Shown here piece by piece: positions 25,318-36,832 of a stretch of 64,000 nucleotides of DNA. Origin of the DNA: Choristoneura fumiferana (taxonomy: Eukaryota > Arthropoda > Insecta > Lepidoptera > Tortricidae). Under the pieces are notes generated by a model that had not been told where the DNA came from, searched no databases, and saw nothing but the letters and a program-made list of their open reading frames with translations. The stretch is from the NCBI RefSeq assembly GCF_025370935.1, contig NC_133485.1, positions 15,528,873 to 15,592,872 of the forward strand, written 5' to 3'. A program made the translations under genes and the position numbers. Each line of letters begins with the position of its first letter. The first letter of the stretch is position 1.

Positions 25318-25440
25318 CCTTACTGGGCTCGCGAGGCAACTACAGACCAAGCTCTTTTATTTTAAGAGGAGGCTTGTACCTATATATGCTAATAGCTACG
25401 ATGTCATTGTATATAGGCATGATGATATTGATGATGTTTG
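25318..25440 (+). repeat. Decayed 3' part of SINE family B
   Basis: ACCAAGCTCTTTTATTTTAA GAGGAGGCTTGTACC and a GATGATATTGATGATG end fit the SINE B tail with many changes. Confidence 0.4.
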
Positions 25441-27373
25441 ACTACTATGAGAATGACAGTTGACATCAAACCAAACTCAAACTTACTTCACTCTTGTACA
25501 CCATTTTAGGACACCATTGTACAAAACATTGTACCAGTACGTGGGTGCGAGCAACGAATGGTTTGTAAATCAATAATCAAGGGCCCATTAGCCACCGCCA
25601 TGTTTTGTCACGAGCACTGACAGACTGACAGCTGCACTTGAATACAGGATGCTTCATTGTAGACAATTTGTATGAAAGGTATTTCAATTTGCAAAGTGTG
25701 TTGATGAGTTACAAGTGGTAAATGAACTTCAGCATGTGATGATTAAGATATTTATTATGGTTTTTAGAGTAGAGATTTTATGTTAAGAAAATATTTTTGT
25801 ATACCTTAGTAAAGTCTATTGGGTGGCTGTCACAGAAATTGAATGTTGCATTTTACTATGTCAAATTATTTTCATAGTAAAATCATATCAAAAATACTTG
25901 ATGTAAATTTCCTATAGGCAAGTAGGTACCTACTTAATATATAATACCGAAAAATAAAAGTAAACGTGACAAATCTTATGGTTGTATTTGTATGCAAAAC
26001 ATAATCTAAGCCTGTTTCTTAGGTACACTATTAAGTTCATCTTGAAAATACATATAGTTGGTAACTGAATAAGTTTGTATGAAGTTCACTTTTATTACAA
26101 TGGATCACCCTGTATTTACTAAGTTATATGGCAGTAAACAGTGGGAGAGCATGGGAGATGGTTCAATAAAGACATTAAGTTGTCAAAAAAGTAACAAAAT
26201 AAATCTTACAAAGGTTAATGTATTCCTAAACGTTTACTATTGTTTGAAGTGTTTATGCTCTCCTGACGAAACAATTTTCTTGTTTTGTAACACGCGTGGA
26301 AAATATGGATAAATTTAATTAAAAAATATCGTTCCTGAATCATTTCAGTACGACTGCACTTATTTCTTATCTGTTTGTAATTGTCAGAAGAAGTTGCGTA
26401 TGAATGTTTGAAAAATTGTATGAAAAAATAAACATTGGATTTCAAAATATACACAAAAATAGTGATAAAGAAGATGCTTGCAGGGTAGATTTAGTCTTAT
26501 TTTTGTCATTATTGTAGCCGTGCAAAGTGCTTTAACAAAAAAAAATACGGAATTACTAGTTTAATGTCGAAATAATTGGTAATCGTAAATAAAACAATCA
26601 AAATACCTTTTTTATGTGGATCAATAATATTTGCACTGACCCATAATACAAAATCGATTCTACATAACTTGGTACTTACTTAAAATTAAATGACTGAATC
26701 AGCTTAGACGCAATATCTTTAGCCTCGTATATCTGCACTTTACATCAGGTGAGAGATAGAGGTCAATAATCGTAATGATTAGTAATTTTGATAATAATTT
26801 TATTTCTTTGTGTTAATATCTATTTAACTCAACGTTTATTATTATTATAATTATTATTAATAACAGTCAGCTTTATGTAAAAAAAATAGTGGAATAAGCA
26901 GCGATCTAGGGCATTTTTTTAAGTCTAGTTTTTAATTTTATTTTTAATTTGTATACTGTTACATACTTTATTTATAATTTACTCTGTTATTTCAATGTCA
27001 AATGTGGAACTCACGTTAAAACCATTACCCTTCCTTCTGTGGTCAGCTAAAAAAACAAAACATACGGACTTCAATGACATCATACATCAAAGAACCTTTC
27101 TTTGTTAAAATAAAAGGGCCCACATTTAACGTTTTAGAGATCTAAAGACAATGGACTTCCTCATGCTATAACTTAACCGACTGCGGAGGGTAAAGTACAG
27201 TGCGTTAACCGAATAACTTCCGGAGTCGCTTGTTTATTTTTATTATGTAATTAAATCCAGTTTTTTAACAGGTTTGCGCAAGTAATGAATTTACTTAAGC
27301 ATGATTTTTATGCAAGGCATCGCCTTTATACTTTAAAAACTAATAAAATGTTGTTATTCAATAAACAACCCTC
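25441..27373. other. No gene seen
   Basis: Almost 2 kb of AT-rich sequence. Open frames here have no codon bias or splice context I would trust. Confidence 0.5.
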
Positions 27374-27563
27374 GATTGTGCCGCTTTAGAGCAAAATGAC
27401 CTATACACAAAGTGCACAAAAAGCAAAAAGTTCATTCGCAAAATTCACTGTTTGTACGTTTCGCGTGTTTCACAATACGCGTTGTGTATACATTTTGCAA
27501 TTGGGTGCAGGGTAGGTACATTTTGCGTTTTGTGCATTTTGCTCCAAAGCGGATTGTGCATTC
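27374..27563. mobile_element. MITE with long inverted repeats
   Basis: GATTGTGCCGCTTTAGAGCA AAATG at the left is inverted at the right as CATTTTGCTCCAAAGCGGAT TGTGC, and pairing continues weakly inward through CAAAATG words. Confidence 0.65.
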
Positions 27564-27963
27564 AACGCTGCGCTTGTTTGACAACCATAATTGATTTTTT
27601 TTTTTTCAAAAATCCGCAATTTAATTTAATATTTTTGAAAATTTTGTAGTAAGAAATGAAAGGAGTTAAAACGGAGGATCTTAAGTATATTAATTTCCTC
27701 TGGATGCGTAATGAATATGATCAGTAATTACTAAGCTAGTCAAAGTAATCAATTATCGATGCCCTTTGACATCACTCATATTGTCAATGCAATTATCACA
27801 GCACTAAACAATGTTTTATGACCAATCAAGCTTGCAAGAATCAATACCTCCCTGAAAGCTGGTGGTGACTATGATCACCAGGCTATGCCTCTATAAACTA
27901 TTATATTTATTATAACTATTTATCCACTTATTTTTAAAATACTCAAATTTATTATCACAATCG

Positions 27964-28006
27964 TCATCATTATACATAAATAGTCGGCTAAAAGACGTCC
28001 GCTGCT
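27964..28006 (-). mobile_element. RTE-type LINE end, part 1 of a split copy
   Basis: Tail and first bases of an RTE 3' end (GTCGGCTAAAAGACGTCCGC TGCT). The match breaks exactly where retroposon A begins at 28007. Confidence 0.7.
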
Positions 28007-28239
28007 AGGTGGTAGGACCTTGTGCAAGGTCCGCCCGGATTGCTACCATCTTGCGCGCTAATCCTGCCGTGAAGCAGCAGTGCTTGCACTGTTGTGTTTC
28101 GGCGTGGAGAGTAAGACAGCCGGTGAAATTACTGCACTGAGGTATCCCATCTTAGGCGTTGCAGATTTTTTATGGCGGTGGTGATCTCCTACCATCTGGA
28201 GACCCGCTTGCACGTTTGTCATCCAGTAGAATAAAAAAA
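28007..28239 (+). repeat. Retroposon family A inserted in an RTE fragment
   Basis: AGGTGGTAGGACCTTGTGCA to GTCATCCAGTAGAATAAAAAAA. RTE sequence resumes on the other side at GACATAGGACTCC, so this copy landed within the RTE word CTGCTGGACATAGG. No clear target duplication remains. Confidence 0.8.
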
Positions 28240-28545
28240 GACATAGGACTCCTGTAAAGAAGGCCACAATGGCCGGTCCTGTCCTGCATCATCCATCAGA
28301 CTTTTCCGACCCTAGGTCATCAGTTTATCTGGTGGAAACCATACGCTACATTTTTCTCAACGGCTACAATTTTTCAAGCAATGTGCCCAGCCCACTGCCA
28401 CTTTAATTTGAAAATTCTTAGGGTGTATCTTTTGCTGTAGTTCTTACTTTAATTCTCTCCGAATACCACCAACTTGATCCAGAGAAACTTCGAGCAAAGC
28501 CCTCTCCAATGCTCCTTAAGTGACTTAATATAATGCGTGACAACG
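28240..28545 (-). mobile_element. RTE-type LINE end, part 2 of a split copy
   Basis: Continues the minus-strand RTE match from GACATAGGACTCC to CGAGCAAAGCCCTCTCCAAT GC. Heavily mutated. Confidence 0.6.
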
Positions 28546-28669
28546 ACTAAGAGCCATATTATAAGTAGTCACTAGCAACACTTCCCGGCCAAAGACTTTA
28601 TATAAGTCTTTAGACACTGTCAATACGAGCAAGTTAAAACGTAAATGTTTGCAATAATTATAGTATTAA

Positions 28670-28983
28670 GCCGTGGTGGCCTAGTGGTTTGACCTATCGT
28701 CTCTCAAGCAGAGGGTCGTGGGTTCGAACCCCGGCTCGCATCTCTGAGTTTTTCGTAATTTATGTGCGGAATTACATTTGAATTTACCACGAGCTTTGCG
28801 GTGAAGGAAAACATCGTGAGGAAACCTGCAAAAACCTGCGAAGCGATTCATTGGTGTGTGCGAAGTTCCCAATCCGCACTGAGCCCGCGTGGGAGCTATG
28901 GCCCAAGCCCTCTTGTTCTGAGAGGAGGCCTGTGCCCAGCAGTGGGACGTATAGGCTGGGATGAGATGTGATGAGATGATGAG
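28670..28983 (+). repeat. SINE family B, full copy with target duplication
   Basis: A tRNA-like head (A box TGGCCTAGTGG, B box GGGTTCGAACC), a body with CACGAGCTTTGCGGTGAAGG, and a tail CCTGTGCCCAGCAGTGGGAC then GGGATGAGATG. The 10-bp duplication ATAGTATTAA lies on both sides (28660-28669 and 28984-28993). The A and B boxes imply Pol III transcription. Confidence 0.9.
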
Positions 28984-28993
28984 ATAGTATTAA

Positions 28994-29675
28994 TTATATG
29001 TATTATCAATTATATGTAACACGGCGGTGTTGCCTGAAATAAGTAGTTTACTATTATTATTATTATTATCACACGTAAAAAAACACGTAGGAAAGTAACC
29101 GTCCACACAACATACATTGACTCGTGCAAATGCAATGCAAATTTGCAGTACAAAGCGTCTTTTTATCGATGATTGTATAACTCGTTAGCTCCACGGCAGG
29201 CAATGTAACGCTATCTTCAGACATATGACAATTTATCAGCTGAGAGAGAAATTAAAACTAATTGGCCTTTTAGTGCGTCAAATGATAGGGATTTATCGCT
29301 GGAGTTACGGCCATTTTTATCGGTGCCGATGACTATTGTGTACTACAGGTGTATAAGTGTCCATTTAACTAGTAAGTAATGGTTTATGCGACGGTACGCA
29401 AATTGATTGCCTTTTGTTTTTCAATGTAGAATGGATACACTATTTACGTATAAGAGGAAGTAAAGATGGACGCCTCTCTGTAAAGAACAGTTTAAAGAAG
29501 AAAAGCTGTGGAAGTTGTATTACATTGAGAGGTTGTAATATGAATGAGTTTCAAGTAGCCAATCAAGTGCCGCAATGTATTGCAAGTGGAATGATTTTTC
29601 TTGCAGGTCTAAATTGAGCTTTGAGAATATGATCAGTAAGATCGTAGGGTTTGGAAAAATACTGGGTATTGTATA
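28994..29675. other. No gene seen
   Basis: No supported feature apart from short TAT/ATT runs. Confidence 0.5.
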
Positions 29676-29822
29676 CTGTGAAACGGAGCGACGGATCAAC
29701 GTGATTTTCAGCATAGAGATAGTTTATAGGCTACTTTTTGTCCAGGAAAAATACACAGTTCCCGAGAGAACAGCGCGCGATAACCGAATTCCACGCGGGT
29801 GAAGCCGCGGGCAAAGCTACTT
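29676..29822 (+). repeat. Repeat family E, 5'-truncated copy
   Basis: From AAACGGAGCGACGGATCAAC to GTGAAGCCGCGGGCAAAGCT. It lacks the ATAATATTATAAATGCGAAAG start. Confidence 0.75.
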
Positions 29823-29826
29823 AAGA

Positions 29827-30078
29827 TTGGTCTTTGGAATCTTTTTGTATTTTTTTATTTCAATTCCAAATTTTACTTTTACGGTCATCCCGTAAAACCT
29901 AAATTGAAAATACAAACTGAAATATAGATGCACAGAAAAAAACAGAAAAATAAGACCATCACTGGGATCGAACCCAGGCCCTCGGTTATCCGTACCGCGT
30001 GCCTGGGTTCGATTCCCAGTGATGGTCTTATTTTTCTGTTTTTTCTGTGCATCTATATTTCATTTTGTATTTTCAAAA
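29827..30078. repeat. Rearranged tRNA-like element C with a near-perfect inverted repeat
   Basis: 29827-29905 is the end part of element C in reverse. From 29906 a 74-bp arm (GAAAATACAAACTG to GAACCCAGGC) is repeated in inverse at 30001-30074 with three differences, around a 21-base centre (CCTCGGTTATCCGTACCGCG T). Each arm contains a B-box-like GGTTCGATTCC in opposite directions. Confidence 0.85.
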
Positions 30079-30215
30079 GCTACATAGTTTGTCTTGTATT
30101 GTTGTGAATAAATGTTTTCTTCCCTTGTTTGTTTACATTCCTTCTTTAGCGTGGGGAAGGTCACAATAGAGGTCTCTCTTCAGGCAGACTTTTCGGATAA
30201 AAAGTAGCCTGTATT

Positions 30216-30768
30216 CATCATCATCATCATCAGCCTATGTTCGTCCACTGCTGGACATAGGCCTCTCCCATGGCACGCCACTGAGCACGATCCTCGGCCA
30301 CTCTCATCCAGCTCTTGCCAGCCGTCCTGCGAAGATCATCACTCCACCAAGTCTGAGGACGTCCTACGCTACGTTTGCCGATCCGTGGTCTCCACTCAAG
30401 AACTCGTCTACCCCAACGGTTATCGGTTCTTCGGGTTATATGGCAGGCCCATTGCCACTTCAGCGTGCTAATGCGGTGGGCTATGTCGATAACTTTGGTT
30501 CTCTGTCAGATCACTTCGTTACCAATTCTATCTTTCAGAGAAACTCCGAGCATAGCCCTTTCCATAGCACGTTAAGCAACTTTAAATTTGTGGACCAGCC
30601 CTAACGTGAACGTCCATGTTTCGACACCGTATGTCATGACGGGTAGGACGCACTGATTAAAGACTTTCGTCTTTAGACTCTGTGGAATTGGTGATGTGAA
30701 GACTTGACGCAGTTTCCCATACGCTGCCCATTCTCTCCTGTTGGCCTCTTTCTGTGTAGTTGTTTTAG
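30216..30768 (-). mobile_element. RTE-type LINE 3' end, longest copy in the window
   Basis: On the minus strand it encodes, in order, KTTTQKEANRREW-like, VLPVMTYG-like, RAMERAMLGVSLKDRIGN-like, KWQWACHI-like, VLEWRPRIGKRS-like and GEAYVQQWTN, then a (GAT)n tail. Two stops and frame changes mark it as dead. It is the C-terminal third of the reverse transcriptase protein only. Confidence 0.85.
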
Positions 30769-30799
30769 CCTGTATTAGTTAGGGCTATATTAGTTATTT

Positions 30800-30866
30800 A
30801 GTTAGCCTCAAACCCACGATCCTCTGCTTGAGATAGCATAAGTCAAACCACTAGGTTACACCTACT
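30800..30866 (-). repeat. SINE B head fragment
   Basis: CAAACCCACGATCCTCTGCTT and GTCAAACCACTAGGTTACAC are the tRNA-like head of SINE B in reverse. Confidence 0.55.
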
Positions 30867-31123
30867 TTTCAAGTTTCACAATAAAAGATTAGTCTGCAAC
30901 TATATCGCCGCTTATTTCCTGCCGGATCGTAATCTGCTCATTTTATAGCCCGCTCATATAAATACAATTTTATTGCTTCCGTGGATATGGCCTGTAAATT
31001 TTCAGGTGGTTACAGTTACAGCGGTTGCCAGGGCTTGAAGAAAAATACCGGTGCTAAACCGGTATTGCTGAATTAGCGAGGGCTTGCAATTGTAGTGGTT
31101 GTACGGTTCCCATAAAAAGGAGA

Positions 31124-31230
31124 ATCATCATCCAGCCTATATACGTCCCACTGCTGGGCACTGGCCTCCTCTCAGAACAAGAGGGCTTGGGCCATAGTTC
31201 CCACGCGGGCCCAGTGCGGATTGGGAACTT
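31124..31230 (-). repeat. SINE B, 5'-truncated
   Basis: Minus-strand 3' third: ATATACGTCCCACTGCTGGG to CCCAGTGCGGATTGGGAACT. Confidence 0.75.
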
Positions 31231-31254
31231 AAAAAGGAGAATAACTTAAGTAAT

Positions 31255-31385
31255 TTATTGAATCAGGCCTAACTTTGCGGAGATCCATATTAACGAACTA
31301 AAACACTTACTTTGCTCACCCGTGACCTTATCCTTTTGAGTAAAGTCGCGGATGAGCAAATTAATTGTATTAGCTCGTTAATAAC
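31255..31385. mobile_element. Palindromic MITE, family P
   Basis: TATTGAATCAGGCCTAACTT TGCGGAG and TTAACGAACTAAAACACT pair partly with TATTAGCTCGTTAATA; TTTGCTCACCCGTGACCTTA pairs with GTCGCGGATGAGCAAA. Confidence 0.55.
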
Positions 31386-31887
31386 TTAAGTATTTCTCTT
31401 AATTTAATGAAATTACATCCTTCTCTTGCTTAACAAGAAAAATAATACTCAGCCCTTTTTGCTTTCATTCGCTATCATTTGATTTTTTATTTGACATCTA
31501 TATTTATTTTATTCACTTTCTTTTAAATATACGCACAACGTAAATAACATTCAGAATCTGTCACTGACATTATTTTGGAATTTTCTTCTTCAGTATAATT
31601 ATTACAAACCTATTTTTATGCTGATAGTACGGAAAAAAGAAAATTCAAATATAGGAACTAATTATTGGAAGTTTTTTTTTAAATGAGTACCTAGATACAA
31701 TACCTTCCAGTAATAGGTCATTGTATACCATCAATCAAAGTTTATTTCTTAATGGTACCTATAGAGTATAGTATTAAGTTTCATTAGTTAGTGTTCGCCT
31801 TTCTTATTCTAAGAGGAGACCTGTGTGCGCAGCATTGCGATATTAAAAAGAGACAGATAGAGACTCCTATAGATTCAATGTGATTAT
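31386..31887. other. No gene seen
   Basis: AT-rich. A scrap of SINE B tail (TTCTAAGAGGAGACCTGTGT) is at 31805-31835. Confidence 0.45.
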
Positions 31888-32181
31888 TCATCATCATCAT
31901 CAACATCCCTATATACCATACCAGTATATACGTGCCATTGCTGGGCACATAATGAGCCGGTTTGAACCGTAGTTCCCACGCCGAGCCTGTCCAGATCGAG
32001 AGCCAGTTTGTGCAGGTTTCCTAACGATGTTTTCCTTAAACGTAAAGCTCGTGGTAAATTTTAAATAAAATGTTCGCTCATGAATTTCGGTTAACTCAGA
32101 GGTGCAAGGCCGGGTTTGAACCAACAGTCCTTTGCTTGCGAAACCATATTACCTATAGCTCAAAGCATTACGCTACTACGA
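31888..32181 (-). repeat. SINE B, old copy
   Basis: All parts of SINE B are visible in reverse (GATGAT tail at 31888, CTCGTGGTAAATTTTAAATA body, GGTTTGAACCAACAGTCC head) but with many mutations and a small duplication near 31915. Confidence 0.65.
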
Positions 32182-32194
32182 CACTCTTCGAACT

Positions 32195-32392
32195 TTTTAC
32201 CCCGAAGCAAAAAGAGGGGTGTTATAAGTTTGACCGCTATGTCTGTCTGTCTGTCTGTGACACGGGTGAACGGATTTCACTGCGGTTTTTTTTATTTGAA
32301 AGCAGGGTTTTTAGCGATGGTTCTTAGACATGTTTTATCAAGATCGGTTCAGCCGTTTTTGAGATATTGAACTTTTTGTTGGTTAGATAAGG
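32195..32392 (+). repeat. Repeat family F
   Basis: TTTTTACCCCGAAGCAAAAA GAGGGGTGTTATAAGTTTGA to GAACTTTTTGTTGGTTAG, with a CTGT microsatellite. It lacks part of the end found at 20.5 kb. Confidence 0.75.
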
Positions 32393-32546
32393 ATATTATT
32401 ATACAGTTATTACATACTATCAGAGGGATGCAAACGAGCAAGCGGGTCATCTGATGAGGATTGACCGCCATGAGTAGGTAAGGTAGGTACCAACAATTCA
32501 CGGAGATTCACTGGTCTGTTGCCCACTTAGGTACTTAACCTCATAT

Positions 32547-32762
32547 CCATACTAATATTATAAATGCGAAAGTGTGTGTGTGTATGTTTGTCCGTCTTTC
32601 ACGTTACGGAGCCACGGATCGACGTGATTTTTGGCATAGAAATAGTTTATGGGCCTGAGAGTGACATAGGCTACTTTTTATCCCGGGAAAATGCACAGTT
32701 CCCGAGGGAACAGCGCGATAACTGAATTCCATGCGGACGAAGCCGCGGGCAAAAGCTAGTTT
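32547..32762 (+). repeat. Repeat family E, full copy
   Basis: ACTAATATTATAAATGCGAA AG to GAAGCCGCGGGCAAAAGCTA GT. All internal blocks are present. No coding content. Confidence 0.8.
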
Positions 32763-32770
32763 CATAATAT

Positions 32771-32905
32771 TTACCCCTGTTTCACCATTCATTAATTAAA
32801 TTTATCTGACGGATAAAAATGATGCCGTCTCTGTTTGTTTTGTTCGACTAGACGGAGACGGCATCACATTTATCCGTCAAAAAAAAACCAAGGGTGGTGA
32901 AAGTG
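32771..32905. mobile_element. Palindromic MITE, family H
   Basis: CCTGTTTCACCATTCATTAA at the left, GGGTGGTGAAAGTG at the right, and the central GATGCCGTCTC / GAGACGGCATC pair. Confidence 0.7.
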
Positions 32906-33179
32906 TTTCTAACTGTCTTCTTTTTTCGAATCTGAATATTGTGTCGGTCTTCACTTCGGTAAAATTGTTTTACTTTTTAATATCATGAAAACCAGATGGT
33001 CCCAAAGGAAGATCAGCGCCGTTCGCAAGACTTTTGCTGATTTGAGACCATTTCGTGACATGCACATACAAAATTTAAATATTAATTACATCTTTTCTTC
33101 GAATGTTGTCACGAAAACATTTTTTCATTCTTTCTTCGCTTTTCTTGAAAAACCCGGTTATAATGTCAAATTATGCATT

Positions 33180-33450
33180 CAATAAATAATAATAAATAAA
33201 TAATAAATATCACGGGACAATTCACACCAATTGACCTAGTCCCAAAGTAAGCTTAGCAAAGCTTGTGTTATGGGTACTAAGCAACGGATAAATATAATTA
33301 TATAGATATAGATACATACTTATTAAACACCCAAGACCCGAGAACAAACATTCGTATTTTTCATACAAATATCTGCCCCGACACGGGAATCGAACCCGGG
33401 ACCTCAAGCTTCGTAGTCAGGTTCTCTAACCACTTGGCCATCTGGTCGTC
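33180..33450 (-). repeat. SINE family D, full copy (tRNA-Arg-like head)
   Basis: On the minus strand: GACGACCAGATGGCCAAGTG GTTAG, then CTGACTACGAAGC and a B box GGGTTCGATTCCC, then TTGGTGTGAATTGTCCCGTG and an ATTTATT-rich tail. The CTACGA loop suggests a tRNA-Arg(ACG) ancestor, which is inference. A second, interrupted copy is at 49.8 kb. Confidence 0.85.
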
Positions 33451-34480
33451 AAATTGAATAAAAATAAGAACTATCGTGCGTTAACCATTTAACAGTCAGT
33501 ATGATTGTTAATCTTCCGCAATACAGTTTAATCTGTCGGTGTTACGGGAGGTCAAGGCATGCGATAGCTTATCAGTGTATCACGGGGTGCACTGATAATA
33601 GAAAGTCCATTCGTGGTTAAGTCAATGGCCGGGACGATCGCTTGGATGATAAGTTTGCCTTTACTACTTATTAGGTTGAAACGAGGCAGGAGACCTTATA
33701 TCCCATTTAAAAATGCAATGGATTAGTAGAAAAAGTAACGTAAATAATTATTTTTTTTGGTTTGGTGTACTTATTTTATTTATTTTTTCGTAGCTTTTGT
33801 TGTTGTTGTTGTAACTCTTTATTGTACATAAAACATATGAAAATTACAATTAACAAGAGAAAGAGATGTACAAAGGCGAACTTATCGCTTAAAGGGACAC
33901 AGACACATTTTTGCGGAGTATTCTTCTTTGCAGAGATGGTATTTTCTAAATATTTACACAATACATACAATAATCATTTTGATTTTGACTTTAATAATCG
34001 GGCCAATGTAAATCTATTGTAGGTACTAAGTCGCCAAAGCAAGACAGCGTAACTAAATTATACAAGTTTTAATTTTGTGGAAAAAAAGTTACTTAATTAA
34101 TATCCCGGAACTCAAAACACTTTTTTTTTCAGAATTATTAGCTTTGTTTTTTAAACAATCTCACTAGTCATGTTTGTTTTTTTAGATAACACGTAACACA
34201 CGCAATAAATTAGTATTTGTGTAGGGAAATTTTCATTAATTTTATCAGTAGAGGTTAATTAACTACCTACCCACAGCACGAGCTTATTTGCGTATTGGAA
34301 ATCTTTATTTACAGTAAGCTATGGATAACATTAATTTAAACACTGTTCGTACTTTAATAAAAATACCACATACTACCTACACATTTCTTGTCTTTTAACA
34401 TTTTTTATAATGTAGGGTAAATCAATAAATCCTTGTTTACAATTGAGAAAAAACTTACCAAAATAATATCCCGCAACTAA
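33451..34480. other. No gene seen
   Basis: AT-rich, with a short TGT run at 33797-33812. 32975-33179, just upstream, may be a LINE 3' UTR (CCCAAAGGAAGATCAGCGCC) but this is uncertain. Confidence 0.4.
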
Positions 34481-34559
34481 ATCTTAGTCGGCAGCACAAT
34501 CAATTTCATCGCCAATAAAACCACAAATTAAAAAACAAAAACACTGGCACTCAAGAAAA

Positions 34560-34722
34560 AGTTCGAAAAAAAACAGTTCGAAATTAAAAACTTGAAGTTC
34601 GAAAAAGTTACGAGCGCGTAATATTCGATTCGAATTTCGACTCGACGCGCGTTCGAGCGACGCGCTGTGCAGTCGAAGACTGACTTGCCGCAAGCGACTA
34701 CGGGAGATCCTAAATCTGATTG
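34560..34722 (+). promoter_or_regulatory. CpG-rich patch, possible first exon and promoter
   Basis: GTTCGAAA words repeat, then a CpG-dense block (CGACTCGACGCGCGTTCGAG) followed on the plus strand by TCTGATTGAAG|GTAATT, a passable splice donor. The density of CpG is far above the surroundings. No coding frame is convincing, so a noncoding first exon is my suggestion only. Confidence 0.3.
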
Positions 34723-35360
34723 AAGGTAATTGTTGCTGTAACAGCCAGTAGCACCGGCCGGCTTTCCACATTGTTTGTTATTATGCAACAACGAATATTT
34801 AAAACACACTAATAAATAGAAAAGTCACGATCACACTTGCAAAAGCATAACCCTCCATCGGGCAGTCGGGTAAAAATGACAAAACTGTGACCGCTGTAAC
34901 CCATTTGCGAAAAGTTGACCTAATAACGTCTGTTTGATAAAATTATCAATAGAGATAATAATGTAACTTATCATTTTTTGTTTTAAATGCGTAATGTAAA
35001 TAAACGCAAGTTACGTATGCAGTTACGAGTAAATTTATATAAGTCTTCTACTCCACGCTAGATGGCGCTGGCAAACATAGCTTGAAGAGGCCAGCTATTC
35101 ACCACGAGATGGCGGTAATAATTCATTACACTGGTGCAGTGAACCAATACTGTATTTGCATACAATGTGTTAATTTTTATTATTTATTGTAGTTTTACTA
35201 GCTTTTACACTTACAATAAATTTCTGTTGTTGCTTTAGATCTGAATTTGCGAGACTTCGATGGAATATTTTGTTACCCAAAATTATTCTAAAATAAGTTC
35301 TTTTATTGTCTTGTTACCTATCAAATTGACTTCTGATTATTATTTTTATGATTATTTTAG
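34723..35360. other. No gene seen
   Basis: No supported feature. Confidence 0.5.
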
Positions 35361-35530
35361 TTTTCTATACGTATATATAGGGGATCTTGGAAACGGCTCC
35401 AACAATTTCGATGAAATTTGGTATGTGGGGGTTTTCGGGGATGACAAATCGATCTAGCTTCGTCTTATCTCTGGGAAAACGCTTATTATCGAGTTTAGCC
35501 CGAGCAAAGCTCGGTCGCCCAGGTACTTTA
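35361..35530 (+). repeat. Repeat family Q
   Basis: AACGGCTCCAACAATTTCGA TGAAATTTGGTATGTGGGGG to CCGAGCAAAGCTCGGTCGCC. Shorter pieces with the same wording are at 18.3 kb and, reversed, at 52.50-52.57 kb. Confidence 0.6.
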
Positions 35531-36115
35531 TTATTAAATGGTTCCACCCTGGTACGTGAATCAGTTTATTCGATTGGACATAATGTAATGCACATGTTGT
35601 AATCAACATCATTAGGTTTTTTCCTTTGATTAAATCATGATGATCTCACGGATCGTGAGATAACACTAGGTACAATGATGGACGACTACATTAAGCAAGT
35701 AAATAAGAAGTAAACAAAGTCATACAATAACCAAATACCTACAATAATAATACCTAAGCAATATATAGATTTAAGTAGCTTGTAGCATGGAAACATATTA
35801 CGTGATGATTATATTTTAATTATAGATGGGGCTCGCCCGCCCTTTGCACTCCTCAGTAATAAAATCTTAAATAATAAAGATGATTATAACTAAGTAAGTA
35901 CCTAATTATAAAATTCTGTAATGTTATTCTGATTTATTAACCTAAACCGACTATTACTAAAAATACAAATCGCGGTTAATGTGTTAAAAAAATGACTGCA
36001 AGGCAATAGCTAGCTAAAAAAACCTAATTTAGTAGTTCATCAATTAGATTATAAAAAATATATTGGACACAATTTTTTTCTTTTGTCTGTTAAATCAAAA
36101 ATTATAAAGAAACTA
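35531..36115. other. No gene seen
   Basis: AT-rich with no supported feature. Confidence 0.5.
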
Positions 36116-36336
36116 AGTAGCTTATGCCGCGGCTTCGCCGGCGTGAAACTCGGTTATCGCGCGCTGTTCCCTCGGGAGCTGTGCATTTTCCGGGATAAAA
36201 AGTAGCCTATGTCACTCTCGGGCCCATAAACTATCTCTATGCCAAAAATCACGTCGATTCGTCGCTCCGTTTCGACGTAAAAGACGGACAAACATACAAA
36301 CACACACACTTTCGCATTTATAATATTAGTATACAG
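36116..36336 (-). repeat. Repeat family E, full copy
   Basis: From GCTTATGCCGCGGCTTCGCC to CGCATTTATAATATTAGTA, the reverse of the 32.5-kb copy. Confidence 0.8.
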
Positions 36337-36537
36337 CCAGTTAAAGTTCCGTGTGACGTCACGCCGTAGACGCAGACCAAGAAAAAAAGAATAAAAAAAG
36401 AAGAAGTCTAACAGCTTTGAGGATATTCTCTGGTTGAGTTCTAAAACGCGTCAGTGTTGTGTGGTTGTGGTGATACCTACAGTGTGGAGGTGGAGGACCT
36501 ACATAAACACACATTGTTACAACGTAGCTATCGCAAT

Positions 36538-36600
36538 TTCATTGATATAGACCTCCGCAAAGTAGGTAACGTCCACGTGAAGCCTGATTCAATAAACTAG
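36538..36600. mobile_element. MITE family P, half
   Basis: TCATTGATATAGACCTCCGC AAAGTAGG to CTGATTCAATAAACTAG. Confidence 0.5.
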
Positions 36601-36617
36601 TTAAATATATTTTGAGA

Positions 36618-36832
36618 CTAGCTTTTGCCCGCGGCTCCGCCCGCGTGGTATTCGGTTATCGCGCGCTGTTCCCTCGGGAACTGTGCATTTTTCCGGAATA
36701 AAAAGTAGCCTATGTCACTCTCGGGCCCAAACTATCTCTATGCCAAAAATCACGTCGATCCGTCGCTCCGTTACGGCGTGAAAGACGGACAAACACACAA
36801 ACATACAAACACACTTTCGCATTTATAATATA
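36618..36832 (-). repeat. Repeat family E, full copy
   Basis: ACTAGCTTTTGCCCGCGGCT to TTTCGCATTTATAATATATA. Only about 280 bp from the previous copy in the same orientation. Confidence 0.8.

Noticed and set aside
33373..33446. A genuine tRNA gene at 33.4 kb
   Set aside because: It is the head of SINE D, with arms that no longer pair and a SINE body and tail attached.
33975..34030. Clustered Pol III or splice signals near 34.0 kb
   Set aside because: Chance AT-rich words with no consistent structure.
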